This document shows positions 11,218 to 22,685 of a stretch of DNA of 60,000 nucleotides, in pieces (positions within the stretch are counted from its first letter, which is position 1; every line of letters begins with the position of its first letter). The notes below the pieces were generated by a model. That model had not been told where the DNA came from, searched no databases, and saw only the letters and a program-made list of their open reading frames with translations. Origin of the DNA: Owenia fusiformis (taxonomy: Eukaryota > Annelida > Polychaeta > Sabellida > Oweniidae); assembly GCA_903813345.2 (NCBI GenBank), contig CAIIXF020000008.1:17532822-17592821 (forward strand), read 5' to 3'. A program made the translations under genes and the position numbers.

Positions 11218-11985
11218 ATTGAACTATTTAAATTAATTATTCAGCCCATGTTTTACAAATCTGATTTATTATTGTTTTATTTCATCTGTTAATTGTAAAT
11301 AGTCAAGTTGACTGAATTTTCTTGATTTTAATATCAATTTTATAAACCTGCAGCATCTCCTTGAATACATACTAAATTAACATAAATGACAAAGAAGATT
11401 CGTTTAAGAAAAATGTTCAAGCATGTTGCTTGCTTTGCTGCTGAAAATATTGTGTGATTATGCTACTTAGGTAATTATAAAAATACCAATTGTTTCTCTA
11501 TCTGCTTTATAAACATATTCTGACATGTACTTTTTAAGGCATTAAGTGTAATTACTGACTGTGTTTGATGACATGTATGTTTATCTCTTAGATAAACAAA
11601 GTGGCTGTTAAGCATCTGCATGCAATTTATCTTTAAATAACTTTCTTAAATAACTTATTTAAAATACAATTATAAATGCCCTTGTTTCTTATTCCTGTAA
11701 AATACAGGGTGACCCTAAAAGGAAGAGGTGCGTTTATTGGCAAATACCCCTATGGTCAAAATGAATACTTTTTAGGTGTAACATGAAGAATAGAATGTCA
11801 TATAACTCTTTGGAAAATATTAAAGTGCTCGGGCACACATAGGCTGAGATAGGGGCCATTTAGTTTAGTGAGTTTGTATTGACTTACATGGGGCTGTTCA
11901 TCATTGACTTAACATGAGGATATCAGCAGATCCTAATAGAGGCCATTGGTTTCTATTGATTATCACAAAATACCAAAAATACACT
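11218..11985. other. No gene; one unpaired mariner-like end
   Basis: ACAGGGTGACCCTAAAAGGA at about 11705 resembles the terminus of a mariner-type element, but I did not find its partner. The rest shows nothing recognisable. Confidence 0.3.
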
Positions 11986-12086
11986 ATGACCTGAATCGAT
12001 TGCAAACTTAATAATTTCACAATATGTCACTATTGGTTTATTTTATCAAATGTGCAAATATGAAGTTTGCAATCGATTCAGGTCAT
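11986..12086. mobile_element. 101-bp hairpin/MITE with perfect 24-bp inverted repeats
   Basis: ATGACCTGAATCGATTGCAA plus ACTT (11986-12009) is perfectly inverted at 12063-12086. The loop is 53 nt. ACT lies on both sides, possibly a 3-bp target duplication. It could be a tiny MITE or an RNA hairpin; the loop is longer than usual for a miRNA precursor. Confidence 0.6.
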
Positions 12087-12089
12087 ACT

Positions 12090-13030
12090 TAAAATTAAAA
12101 GATTGTATATTTTTTCATCATTTTTTCCCCTACAAATGGCTATAGAAAAATGCTCCAAAAACAACTTTTACACTTATCAAAAATCATACAACTTTGTAAA
12201 ACCAAAGAATATACTATTTTATTTCATTATGTAGTAACATATTTGGATAAGATGTAGGGATGCGTTGGATGCAAATGGATTTTGACAGACACAAAAATAC
12301 TTCCTGGTTTGGAATCATATGCCTCTACACTTCACGATTGAATTATGACCTTAATAAGTGGCCTATACATCAATACGATGCTGAATATAGGTCAACAAGA
12401 CACTAGTGTGCATATAAATGTTATCATTAAAGCAGAATACTCATTTTGAAAAATCAGATGAATTATTTTTAATTTTGGAATGATCTTCTCACTCCGCTTG
12501 TAGAATCTTCCCGAATTTTCTGTAAAGTGCTCAATGTAGTAAAGTGTTGACTTATACAGGACGTCTTTACTTTGAGATCAGTCTGATTAAGTGATATCAC
12601 ATTTTCCATGTTCACGCTAAATCATTAGAAATAGTTTTTGTCAAATAAGCAGGCAAATCCATCATAGTTGACAAGTAATTTCAAGAAAGAATTTAAATGT
12701 GACATCATTTATAATATGTAAGAAAGCAATCAAGAAATGATTCAAATAATGGCAATGACAAAAATTCCAATTTCTGATAATTGAATTTTCATAAGTGTTG
12801 ATGTATTATGTGCTAAGTCTTAAACTAAATAAAAATTCATAATTTTTCTAGTTGAAAGCCCATGATTGAATGCTCTATTTACTTGTATACAGGGGATTTT
12901 TCATTAATCATTTTGTTTCAAATTCATTTATCATCATGTACCATATCAAACTATGAATGTTTTTTGGTCATCTTTTACATCATGGTTATTGTATATAATC
13001 AATGAGAACTTGAAATAGTAGTCCCACAAT
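12090..13030. other. AT-rich stretch without a recognised gene
   Basis: I see no exon, array or inverted repeat of note. Confidence 0.4.
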
Positions 13031-13035
13031 CACTG

Positions 13036-13244
13036 TACGATACCTAACCCCTAGAAATACATCAGATATTCTGTTTGTCTAATTGTATTGTTTAGTATCT
13101 TTGAAATGACCTTATTAACATCTAACAGTCATCCGATAAACCATTCATAAGGAACAGACACATAAAAACAAATAAAATAATCATTACTAACAAGCCAAAT
13201 GGGTTGCTCATGAACACCAAATGCAAGGTATAGTAGAGTGACAA
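13036..13244 (+). repeat. Dispersed repeat, copy 1
   Basis: This matches 20826-21034 in the same orientation at roughly 90% identity, starting ATACCTAACCCCTAGAAA and ending AAGGTATAGTAGAGTGA. Different flanks show that this is a dispersed family, not a duplication of the larger region. Confidence 0.85.
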
Positions 13245-13701
13245 TTGCTTGGCTTTACAAGATTACTCCAGCAATTAAACCACGATGGTCGATTATAATT
13301 GTTCTATTTCCACATTGAGTGATCATGAGGATTTATACCAACATACTCATTGACCCTTGATCACATTTTACTCATTGTAAGCACATGATAAGAGCTAGTT
13401 AATTCGATTTTTTATTTATCTAGCCAATAAAGCTTTAATTTAGAGGATTCTGATCTAATTTTTATCAAATGGATTTTTGTCACATTGTTGGACCCGCAGG
13501 CTGTTCTATTCATTAGATAAAGAGGAGCTCTAATAAATCAGAATGGGCATTGCTATTTTAATGACGGATGAATAGAATCTAAATTGCCTCGCTAGAGTGG
13601 CAGTTCCTTCAAAGACAATTTCCAGTATGAGATCACTTATGATGTTAATCCCAGTCTTTTCAATTTACCTTTTGATGGAGAGTGAATGTGAGTCTAAAGT
13701 T

Positions 13702-13861
13702 AGATTACTTTAATGGTAACTCTTAAACATGTGTGTCCTTCAGATTACTTTAATGGTAACTCTAAAACATGTGTGTCCTTCAGATTACTTAAATGGTAAC
13801 TCTAAAACATGTGTGTCCTTCAGATTACTTTAATGGTAACTCTAAAACATGTGTGTCCTTC
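13702..13861 (+). repeat. 40-bp tandem repeat, four copies
   Basis: Four almost identical 40-bp units start AGATTACTTTAATGGTAACT at 13702, 13742, 13782 and 13822. There are only two or three differences between copies, so the expansion is recent. Confidence 0.95.
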
Positions 13862-13864
13862 CTT

Positions 13865-14281
13865 TTGAGGAATGCCAACCATCGTGCCACGTTACCGATT
13901 TATTATAGATTTATATCTATGATATATGAGCTATATGTTCTTCCAACCATTTCCAGACTCCAGTTATTTGGATAATAAATTTGAGCTTTTCTATCTTGTT
14001 TGGGTTGGGATTGTTGGGGTTTGTTTTTCCTATGACTGGTGTCCACTTAGATGTTTTCTTTTTTAACTATGATCTGTGACAAATTTTGGTCCTCTCCTTT
14101 TTGCAATTGTGTGCACATTTTATCTACATGGCTTAGATCAAATTTTCATGTAAGCTTATCAGGAATACATTATGTCTGTTATTCAAACCTATTGGGAAAT
14201 GCTCTAATTTTGTTAACAATGATTGAAGTTATTTCAATCTTTGGGAAGTAGGCATTTAGTATGTAGCACCACTTCTGGACT
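13865..14281. other. AT-rich spacer, nothing recognised
   Basis: This separates two tandem arrays. The 66-codon frame here has no domain signature and looks random. Confidence 0.35.
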
Positions 14282-14737
14282 ATTATTCTGATTTATTAGA
14301 CCTTTCTTTGCTGCTTAAGCATAATATTAAGAACACTGTGCTTATTCTTATTTATCAGACCCTTTCTTAGCTGCTTAAGCATAATATTAGGAACACTGTG
14401 CTTATTCTGATTTATCAGACCCTTTCTTAGCTGCTTAAGCATAATATTAAGAACACTGTGCTTATTCTTATTTATCAGACCCTTTCTTAGCTGCTTAAGC
14501 ATAATATTAAGAACACTGTGCTTATTCTTATTTATCAGACCCTTTCTTAGCTGCTTACGCATAATATTAGGAACACTGTGCTATTCTGATTTATCAGACC
14601 CTTTCTTAGCTGCTTAAGCATAATATTAAGAACACTGTGCTTATTCTTATTTATCAGACCCTTTCTTAGCTGCTTAAGCATAATATTAGGAACACTGTGG
14701 TTATTCTGATTTATCAGACCCTTTCTTAGCTGATTTA
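14282..14737 (-). repeat. 60-bp tandem repeat, about 7.6 copies
   Basis: The unit includes TTATCAGACCCTTTCTTAGC followed by TGCTTAAGCATAATATTA. Since 60 is a multiple of three, the minus strand reads repeatedly as KQLRKGLINKNKHSVLNIML. One unit at 14581 has lost a T (59 bp), which breaks the frame into two overlapping pieces. The unit carries TGCTTAAGCA, a 10-bp palindrome. Confidence 0.95.
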
Positions 14738-14740
14738 CAG

Positions 14741-15285
14741 ACCCTTTCATGGTACGGACATCCACATTTTGTATTTTAAAAGAACCAGATATACAGATAG
14801 AGATCCTGAATGTCCTGCCAAGTTGCACAGATTTGTACATTTTAAATCTTAAATTACTTCATCATTAGAAGAAGAATTGATGCCATGGTTCACAATACAT
14901 TATGTTGTTAGTAACATGAATGTCAATTTTCCAAATTAGCTACTTTGAAAAACTTACCTAAGGGAAGTTAAAGATAATCTAGGAAAGATTTATAACATGG
15001 TATTTGCAATTAAAAAGACCAATAAAGTATGCTTTGAACATTTTTAAGAGACACTTGCGAATAACATGTCATCTTAAATTTTCATCTTTATTAATTTAAG
15101 GCATAATGCTCATTTAAGGTGAAGTGTTCGCATTGATGGTTATTGATGATATATGGCAGATTCTGTGATGTCATTCTGATACTCTTTTTTCAACTGGAAG
15201 ACTGATAAGAATTTTACCTTAAAAAAGATATTTATTATAATGAAAGTTTCTTGGAAGGTGTTGTTTTCAGGTTTTAATTATGTAG
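14741..15285. other. AT-rich spacer, nothing recognised
   Basis: No gene or repeat structure stands out. Confidence 0.35.
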
Positions 15286-15352
15286 GGTTATATAATGTTA
15301 TGTAATGTTGTATAATGTAATGTAATGTTATGTAATATTATGTAATGGTATA
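15286..15352 (+). repeat. Short simple repeat, (TATGTAATGT)n-like
   Basis: About seven imperfect copies of TATGTAATGT/TATAATGTTA lie in a row. This is a microsatellite of low complexity. Confidence 0.8.
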
Positions 15353-15540
15353 TTTTTTATGATGCAATACATTTCTACGACTCCAAACACCCTGGTTTAT
15401 TTGTTTATATTATTTAATATAATGAAACTTTGGAAGAATATAATGAAACTGTTTGTCATTTTTTCAATGTCATTTGACATGAAGTTAATTGAATCTTTCA
15501 TTGTTTTGGTGATTTGCTGATATGAGAGATACTGATTTCA

Positions 15541-15865
15541 CGTCGCCGGGTTGGCCTAGTGGTTAAGGCATTGGTCTGAAAAGCAGGAAGTCTGGCTTCA
15601 AGCTGAAAAGTAGAGGTCTTGGGTTCAAACCCAGGTCACAGTGCTTCTTGTGATTTGTCTTTGACCTATGACTGCTGACCTATACCGGCGATTACTAGAG
15701 TGCTGCTAACTCGATAAAAGGCTGGCACTGGCTAGAATTGTCTATGGTTCTAGCCAGGATAAAGATACCAGTTCTTCAACTCGACATGGGAAGAACTGCT
15801 CTACCTAAGTGACTAATATGTCATGATATGACATCTAAAAGAGTCGATAAAAGATATATATACTT
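15541..15865 (+). mobile_element. tRNA-derived SINE with a duplicated B-box segment
   Basis: The 5' part is tRNA-like, with a pol III A box TGGCCTAGTGG at 15552-15562 and a B box GGTTCAAACCC at 15622-15632. These would drive internal pol III transcription. The gap between boxes is 59 nt, longer than the usual tRNA spacing. It is explained by a 27-bp tandem duplication: 15576-15602 and 15603-15630 both start CTGAAAAG and end in a TTCAA core. A tRNA-unrelated body follows to about 15865, ending GTCGATAAAAGATATATATA. A fragment with the same tail is at 44400-44462. No acceptor-stem partner is present, so it is not a working tRNA gene. Confidence 0.85.
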
Positions 15866-15869
15866 GCTT

Positions 15870-16925
15870 TAGTGTGAAGATGCTTGTTATCAATCAGGCC
15901 ATATAAGGAACAGTTAGGTAGAAAAGTAATCACACGAATACCATAGATTTCCTATTGTAAAAGTTTGCATCATTCTACCAGTTTTTGGCTCACACAGTGC
16001 AACATATGGATCACTGCATGCTTTCAGAAGTGCTGGTTTCACATCAGTCAGGTTTTGCACTCTGGCTACATGAACTTGGTAAGACCCTTCAGCGCCTGTT
16101 ACCTCTGGACCATTTTTCAGATTAGCTAGAAGACGGCTTATTTTTGAAAATGGCCGCCATTTTTACGTGTGTTATTTTACATATTTTACTTTAACTCAAA
16201 AAGTAATCGAGCGATTTTCTTAATATTTGATATGTGAATACTCATAAGCATGGCACACTGTCTTATGGCTAGTAAACGGCCATCTTGAAAAATGACAGCC
16301 ATTTACATGTATGTTTTGTTAAGATTTTCTTAAAAATACAATTCTGATTTGAAACTAAAAAAATGAGATCAATAAAAAAATCAATTAAACAATAAAACTC
16401 TTAGTTTGAAAAAATCTAATATTCAAACTTAAGAAAAATGGTGTTAAGTTGGAATAACTCATTTGGAATGATTAACAGTGGAAGACAGAGGTCAGTGTCA
16501 GAAATTCTTCAGATCATTTTAGAGATTGATATTGTAAATGATATTGTAAAATATCAATCATGTGTCAAGCAACAGATGTAACTTTCATATTTCCCTTGAT
16601 ACATAATGAAGTTTTGACCTTCCTGATACCTCAGATATCTTTTCTTCAATTTTCCAATTTATATTCCTGATATTATCAAACATAGAATTTTTTAAATAGA
16701 AAAGCTGATGTCAGGTTTATCAGATAAGTGGGTGAGTAAAGATGAATGCTAATATTCATGAACTTAAGAAAAGTCAGGCCATTGATTGTTGATCATGTAC
16801 TCAACTTCAATTTTGTGTGTTTTCACTTCATTTGAATGGAGGAACAAAATAGCAGAAGAAACACAGACTTTATGATATTTACCTCTGCCATTTTAATTAG
16901 AATTACTGCAACTTTCAACTATTAA
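15870..16925. other. No gene; parts resemble dispersed families
   Basis: TTTTGGCTCACACAGTG at about 15984 matches the start of the element at 43339. AAAATGGCCGCCATTTTT at about 16147 matches the internal motif of the (CCGT)n family. Both are probably old fragments. No exon is recognised. Confidence 0.4.
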
Positions 16926-16929
16926 CTGG

Positions 16930-17095
16930 GTTTTCTCACAACAGGCTAAATAAATGAAAACAACAGGGAAAATTAATGGAAATCATAAATTGAACATGGA
17001 AAAGTTGAAATGTCCTTAAAAACAACAGGCGATTTTGTGAAAACAACCAGTGAAAATCGCCTGTTGCCTGTTGCTAATGAAACCCCTGTATTAAC
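16930..17095. mobile_element. Small inverted-repeat element with internal hairpin
   Basis: CAACAGGCGATTTT at 17023-17036 is perfectly inverted at 17053-17066, with a 16-nt loop. The outer ends, GGGTTTTCTCACAACAGGC and reversed GGGGTTTCATTAGCAACAGG, are roughly inverted too. This suggests a MITE; the borders are approximate. Confidence 0.45.
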
Positions 17096-17229
17096 CATCA
17101 CATTACTCTGAGGTTTACATGAAGAAGGTCTATGTCTTAATTAAAATCATAGACATTGCAAGTTTTTGGTTTAAATCTTATCTGACTGATAAAAATCAAA
17201 TTTGATATAAATAATGGCATTAGGGTTGC

Positions 17230-17590
17230 AGTCGATTTAGATTTTGCAATTTTGCATCTATGTTTAGCTAAATTCATTACATTTTATCTGTTCTAATCTT
17301 ATCTTGTTTATCCTGCCTCTGAACTCAAAAGGACATCTCTCAACTTGTACATTACTCCCAAATGGGTAGTAAACCATACATAGGACATAATCATTTACTA
17401 TACAAGAGTTATAATCCATCTACAAAACCCATCTCACATACTATGTACCTCTTTAATGAATCTTAATAGGACAAACTTTTAACCACGTAATCAACTAACC
17501 CAAAATGCCTCTTTAGAATAAATCATATCTCTTTTGTGATTCTAGAAATTCTTTCAGATTCTCTTAATGTAATTTTGGATGGACCAATTA
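17230..17590. repeat. Left arm of a diverged long inverted repeat
   Basis: About 350 bp are inverted at 19190-19560 with roughly 70% similarity. Shared landmarks are CCTGCCTCTGAA, ATTACTCCCAAATGGGT, AGGACATAATC and TTTAGAATAAATCA. The arms enclose about 1.6 kb. This may be an old fold-back element or two copies of one dispersed repeat in opposite orientation. Confidence 0.65.
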
Positions 17591-17594
17591 TGGA

Positions 17595-18570
17595 TGTAAT
17601 TTGTTTTACAACTGCTCTGCCTTTTTAATAACAACTGCTTAGAGTATTTATCCAGCTTGGCGTAAGATGAAGAAGAAAATGTTTTCTAAAGGAAAAGCAT
17701 TTGTATTCTATATATAATTCATCTATTATTGAACCCCTGGAAAATAATATTTATTGCTTTGTTGTAGATGTAAAATCAATTTGTATTTTTGTATAGTTAG
17801 TCGTACATGTATAATTGATTCAAATTTTTGTAATGTTTTGAAAGCTAAAGGAAACAAAGACTTTAATTTGTTTGAAGTCATATTGCTAGACAAGCAAGCC
17901 ATTATGATCAAATCAAAGGGCAACCCACATTATAGGTGGAAAATGCGATCTATTTGACTCTCTCATGTGAGATCAGAGATATCCTATTAGTATACTTTTC
18001 TAAATACTACTTATGACTAATTACTCCCATACATATTACTCCCATACATATTCTGTGGGCAATATTATATTGCCCTTCGAAATGACGTTATTGTACTATT
18101 TTAATCACAATATACATTTCTAAAAGGTTTATGACTTCCTATTCCTTGTTTGTATCCATTTTATCTATTTTCTCAATAGTTTCACCACAAATAATGTGAC
18201 ATTTAAAATTGGACTCTGCAAAAACACTTTAGACTTCAGAAAAGCTATTAGACTCTGGAGCAAGAGGGTATATGACATTAAACTCCGGAGAATTTCCAAA
18301 TCTTAAAGCCAAGTGAGAACCCTGTTTTCCCATATCTTTCAACTAATGTTTTTTATACCAAACATTTTTTATACCAAACATTCATACATTTATTTTTATA
18401 CAATAAATTATATATTTTAAGCATTTTATCATCATATCAATCATTGACAGGTTTGATAGAATCAGTATGTATCATCTTCTAAATTGGCTTTTAATTTCCA
18501 CCTAATGAATGATTCATATAACAGGATAAAGCATTTTGTCCAACAGATCAACTTATTGTAGAACTATGCT
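17595..18570. other. Spacer inside the long inverted repeat
   Basis: AT-rich with no recognised gene. Two short direct duplications, ACTCCCATACATATT (18025) and TTTTTATACCAAACATT (18350), are the only structure noticed. Confidence 0.35.
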
Positions 18571-18574
18571 ATTT

Positions 18575-18750
18575 TGTTATCCCAGTGAACAGTAGGGATA
18601 TAGAAAAGCCATCTGACCATCCGTCTGTGTATTCGTCTATCCATCAATTTCTTCAGTATGTTTTCAAGGCGATAACTGAAATACCGATTGACAGATTTTT
18701 ATAGGTTGATATCTGATAATTATAGGACATGAGATTGTTTTCATTAATGA
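18575..18750 (+). repeat. Truncated copy of the (CCGT)n / CTCAAATACC family
   Basis: It begins GTTATCCCAGTGAACAG, continues through a CCGTCTGTG-type block to GGCGATAACTGAAATACCG, and then loses similarity. Compare the full copy at 36222-37298. Confidence 0.6.
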
Positions 18751-19189
18751 AGGTTAGCTCTTGAATGTGTATATATCCCAAATTTTACAATTGTAACTTA
18801 CACATCGTCCCATTATTTCCATATTGTTATAACTCACTTTTTGTAGCTTTTGAGATAAGTATACCATCTTTCTCAATTTTTCACGAGGAATTCTTTTCTG
18901 AGGTTCATTTCAATGGATCTCATCTCCTATCCAGTGACACATTGTTATAAGTGCAAAAATGTATTTATGTAAAGGAAATAGCGATGTAATTTATAATAGA
19001 GTTGTTATAAAATGTTTGGAGTACAACTAATTTTTACCATTTGGCATAAAAATAGATGTTGTTGAGCTGTATTCAAATATTTAAAATATAGTTATATTTA
19101 TTTATTCACTCTGTCTAAAAGTAATGCTATAAACCCTGATGAATTGTATTATATAGAACCTTTATCTTTTTGTCAGGTAAGTTGAACAT

Positions 19190-19560
19190 GGACTTTATAG
19201 TCATGGATCAGAAGAAAGAAATAGTAAATGATATATAGAGAACCCGAAAGAATGTTTAGAATTTACGAAAAACATTTGATTTATTCTAAATTGGCATTTA
19301 GGATTAGTTGATTACATTCAGTGAAAAGTTTATCCCATTAAGAACCATTAAAAGGTAATAGGTAAGATAGGTTTTGTGGATGGATGAACTCTTACATAGT
19401 AAACGATTATGTCCTAAGTATAATTTACCACCCATTTGGGAGTAATTTACAGATTGAAAGATGTTCTTTTAACTTGCTTCAGAGGCAGGGTAAATAAGCA
19501 AAGTTTAGATTTATCTTAGACTGGAATATGCAATTTAGCTAGAGTAGACTGAGAGTAGCA
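19190..19560. repeat. Right arm of the diverged long inverted repeat
   Basis: This is the reverse complement of 17230-17590; the shared landmarks are listed there. Confidence 0.65.
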
Positions 19561-19956
19561 TCATTATGCTAAATGCATGTACTCAGATGGTACAGTATTT
19601 ATAGTCTGAAGCTGATAGTTAAAGTTTTGACGGAATTACACAAACTTCTGCATCAATTTAGGGGATCTCATTTTATATGCCTTATCTGTATCTTTTATTT
19701 TAAGAAAAAGTGAGTCAACCTTTGCAGATTTTAGAAGTTGGCCTTTTTAAAAAATAAACTATATTTTTTGTTAAAAACCGAGGGATATTCCAAAAATGGG
19801 TCAATATCTTTTTCCATGTAGCAATTTTTAAAGAATACAATTTTCATGTGTCCCTCCTTGACAATTTTCTAGTCCTCCCTGATCAATGTAAGCTATCACA
19901 TAGTGTTCATTCTCAGTGGTCTACACAGAATAGGTGAACTGTGTTAAGGGATCAGT

Positions 19957-20671
19957 TGCTGGAATTACACATGGCGTTTTACAAAAGCGTCTTCGGTTTT
20001 AACCAGGTTTAAGAATTAGGTGTAATCACGATTGCGGTTTTACAAAAGCGCTTTTCTAAAACTCCAAGAACCCTTGTCACTAGTAAACGGCATAAGTCGT
20101 TAGGCGTTTTAAGTGTGCGGTGTAATACCGATCGGTTTTTGTAAGACGCCTAACCCGGGTTTTTACTAGTTTTTAACATTTGCCATAAACGAAATATTTG
20201 ATACATTTGAAACATTTGATACATGATGAGACATCCGGTCACGCTGCTATCTGGCTACTATATCTAAATTGAAAAATGGATGATGGTCGCCAGGTCACAT
20301 CGAAATCAAGTGTTATCTTCAGAGAATATGTACATATTTTTCTTTTACCTTTTTATTATGTTTTCTCATAATTAATAAAAGATAAATAAAAATTATGCAA
20401 TGTCATGCATTTTTAATCAAATTATGGAAGATCAGTTTTGTCTTAGATGCAAAAAGAATACATTTACAGGAGACGTACATATACATGTATGCTGGATATT
20501 ACCCATAATTACATCGTTAAAAGTGCACGAAAGGCGTTTTAGAAAAAACAGGTGTAATTCCAAAACATAATTCCTAAGACGCTTTAGAAATGTTGGTGTA
20601 ATCAGAATGGCGATTTTGTAAGACGTCTTCCACTAAAACGTTTTAGCGGATTTTGTGGTGTAATTCCAGCA
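19957..20671. mobile_element. 715-bp inverted-repeat element with AGT flanks and repeated TGTAATTCC motifs
   Basis: The termini are TGCTGGAATTACAC (19957-19970), perfectly inverted at 20658-20671. AGT lies immediately outside both ends (19954-19956, 20672-20674), a probable 3-bp target duplication. The subterminal regions repeat GGTGTAAT(T/C)(C/A)C and GGCGTTTTA/TAAAACGCC motifs several times in both orientations. No coding frame of note is present. The superfamily is not recognised. Confidence 0.75.
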
Positions 20672-20825
20672 AGTGTTTTTATAATCGTATTAATCATTTG
20701 AGAAAAAATTGTCGCTCGAAAACAGTTACAGTTCAATTGATTCCTCATTTCCTTGAAAGCATTTAACGGCCAATCACAGAGCCACTTTGTATAGAATGCT
20801 AATTGCATGTTTTCAACCTCACACT

Positions 20826-21034
20826 ACTATACCTAACCCCTAGAAAGGCATAAGATACTCTGTTTGTCTAATTGTATTGTTAAGTATATTTTTGAAAGTA
20901 CCTTATTAACATCTAATAAACATCCGATAAACCATTCATAATGAACAGACACATAAAAACAAATAACATAATCATTACTAATAAGCCAAATGGGTTGCTC
21001 ATGAACACCAAATGCAAGGTATAGTAGAGTGAAC
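20826..21034 (+). repeat. Dispersed repeat, copy 2
   Basis: Second copy of the family at 13036-13244. The apparent minus-strand reading frame over it has no support as a gene. Confidence 0.85.
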
Positions 21035-21251
21035 CTCTAACATGACAATGATACAAGGGTCCAATGATCATTGCTATTATAGTTTTTGGATAAAACAATA
21101 CATAAAACATTACCCATATACATATTACTATCTCATTAATACTATAGTGTCATGATAAACCATATCTTACTATGAAACAGAAAGGCAAGGTATGATGAGT
21201 ATCAGAATGATGTTTTTTTGTATCTTTTTTTTTTTAATATCTTTATAATTT

Positions 21252-21631
21252 GTCAACAATATCTCATATCTGTTGGAGTGAGGGGACCATATTAGAAGAA
21301 ACAGCAGACATGATACATTGTCTAATAATTGGTTGGGATAGGATCCTTAAATAAAAGTAACGTCATATACTTACCTCATTCGTCAACAATATCTAATATT
21401 TTGTTGACAAGTGAGGGGACCATATTAAAAGAAATGGCAGACATGATACATTGTCTAAAGATTGGTTGAGATAGGATCCTTAAATAAAAGTAACGTCATA
21501 TACTTACCTCATTCGTCAACAATATCTAATATTTTGTTGACAAGTGAGGGGACCATATTAAAAGAAATGGCAGACATGATACATTGTCTAAAGATTGGTA
21601 GAGATAGGATCCTTAAATAAAAGTAACGTTT
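21252..21631 (+). repeat. 133-bp tandem repeat, about three copies
   Basis: Copies begin at about 21252, 21381 and 21514; the last two are nearly identical and the first is diverged. At two of the junctions is TGTCAACA-type sequence inverted a few bases later as TGTTGACA. The unit also carries ATACTTACCTCATT, which on the minus strand is a perfect splice-donor consensus (GAGGTAAGTAT), but no exon is seen next to it. Confidence 0.92.
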
Positions 21632-21634
21632 TAA

Positions 21635-22680
21635 GTAATTTTGAAGAATGTAGTTTTATTTTCTTTACTTTATTGCTATTTTTACTGTAATTGCAATATG
21701 TTGTCGTTGGCCTTAGTAAGGCATCAGTACAAATTAATCCTATCTTAAGTATGTATGACTTATTGTCACATTGTTAAAGAAATATATTGTTATTCCATGC
21801 AGATAGTTGCATGATGTATTCAAAGACATACGGTATGCTAATTGTAAGCATGCATATACATAATAATCACTAGAGATACGTTGAGAAACACTTGTTTTTC
21901 GTAAAATCGTACAGAATCCAAATTTTCCGATGGTGCACTTACATTTTCATTTTATCATTATTACAATCACACATCTTTCAAGATTAAATCACTGAGATAA
22001 CCACATAATTAATTCCCATTTCCTTAGTTTGTTGTAAACTTAAAGGCCCCATGTAAAGTTTGAATATATAGTTTAATCACTTAAATATTACTTTTCATAA
22101 TTTAAAAAATTACAAAATCAACTTGAAATATCTTTTGCACTGAAAGAATGAACACATTTCTAAACATATTGATGTGAGAGAAATAAGAATCTCTGAATAA
22201 TGTTGCATGAATGAACGAGATGCATGATGCATGTATGATCATGATGCATTGAAGATCATCTCTAGTTGCAGGCCTGCAGCCAAGAGAACTCCCCTGGCCA
22301 AAAATTATATAAAAAAATATATGTAAGTAAGCCAGGTTTGTGTGTTTAGGGAGGTGGCTTGCCTTAATTATAATTGCATAAATATTATTGTTTAGTACCT
22401 GATAGCTCGGATTTGAAGAAGTAACTAGCAATTTGAGCCAAGAAACTAAAACAACTTGAATTCTATTTATAAATGCAAATAAAAAATGCTCGTAACAGCA
22501 AATCCATCAGTCAGAAATGTTCATGAATCGGACTTCTGACAGCTGGGACTAAACTGGACCAAAATATCAAGAAATGTTTGGAAAGTTAAGCTATAATTGA
22601 CTTCCTATCTTTAGGACAGAAAAAATAAATATACTAATGACACATCTTACCAGCATTAATCCATGCAAAATATGGTTATA
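21635..22680. other. AT-rich stretch without a recognised gene
   Basis: A short GGCCTGCAGCC / CTGGCCAAAAAT patch near 22271 resembles part of the G-run repeat at 30320. Otherwise nothing is recognised. Confidence 0.35.
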
Positions 22681-22685
22681 CATCA

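Noticed and set aside
11705-11740. A complete mariner-type element from ACAGGGTGACCCTAAAAG
   Set aside because: No matching inverted end was found nearby. The similar TACTGGGTGACCC at 40663 lies about 29 kb away and is only partly alike.
15541-15640. A functional tRNA gene
   Set aside because: A and B boxes are present, but no acceptor stem pairs, the spacing is distorted by a duplication, and a SINE body follows.
21500-21520. A U1 snRNA gene (ATACTTACCT)
   Set aside because: Only the first ten bases match; the loop sequences and Sm site of U1 are absent.
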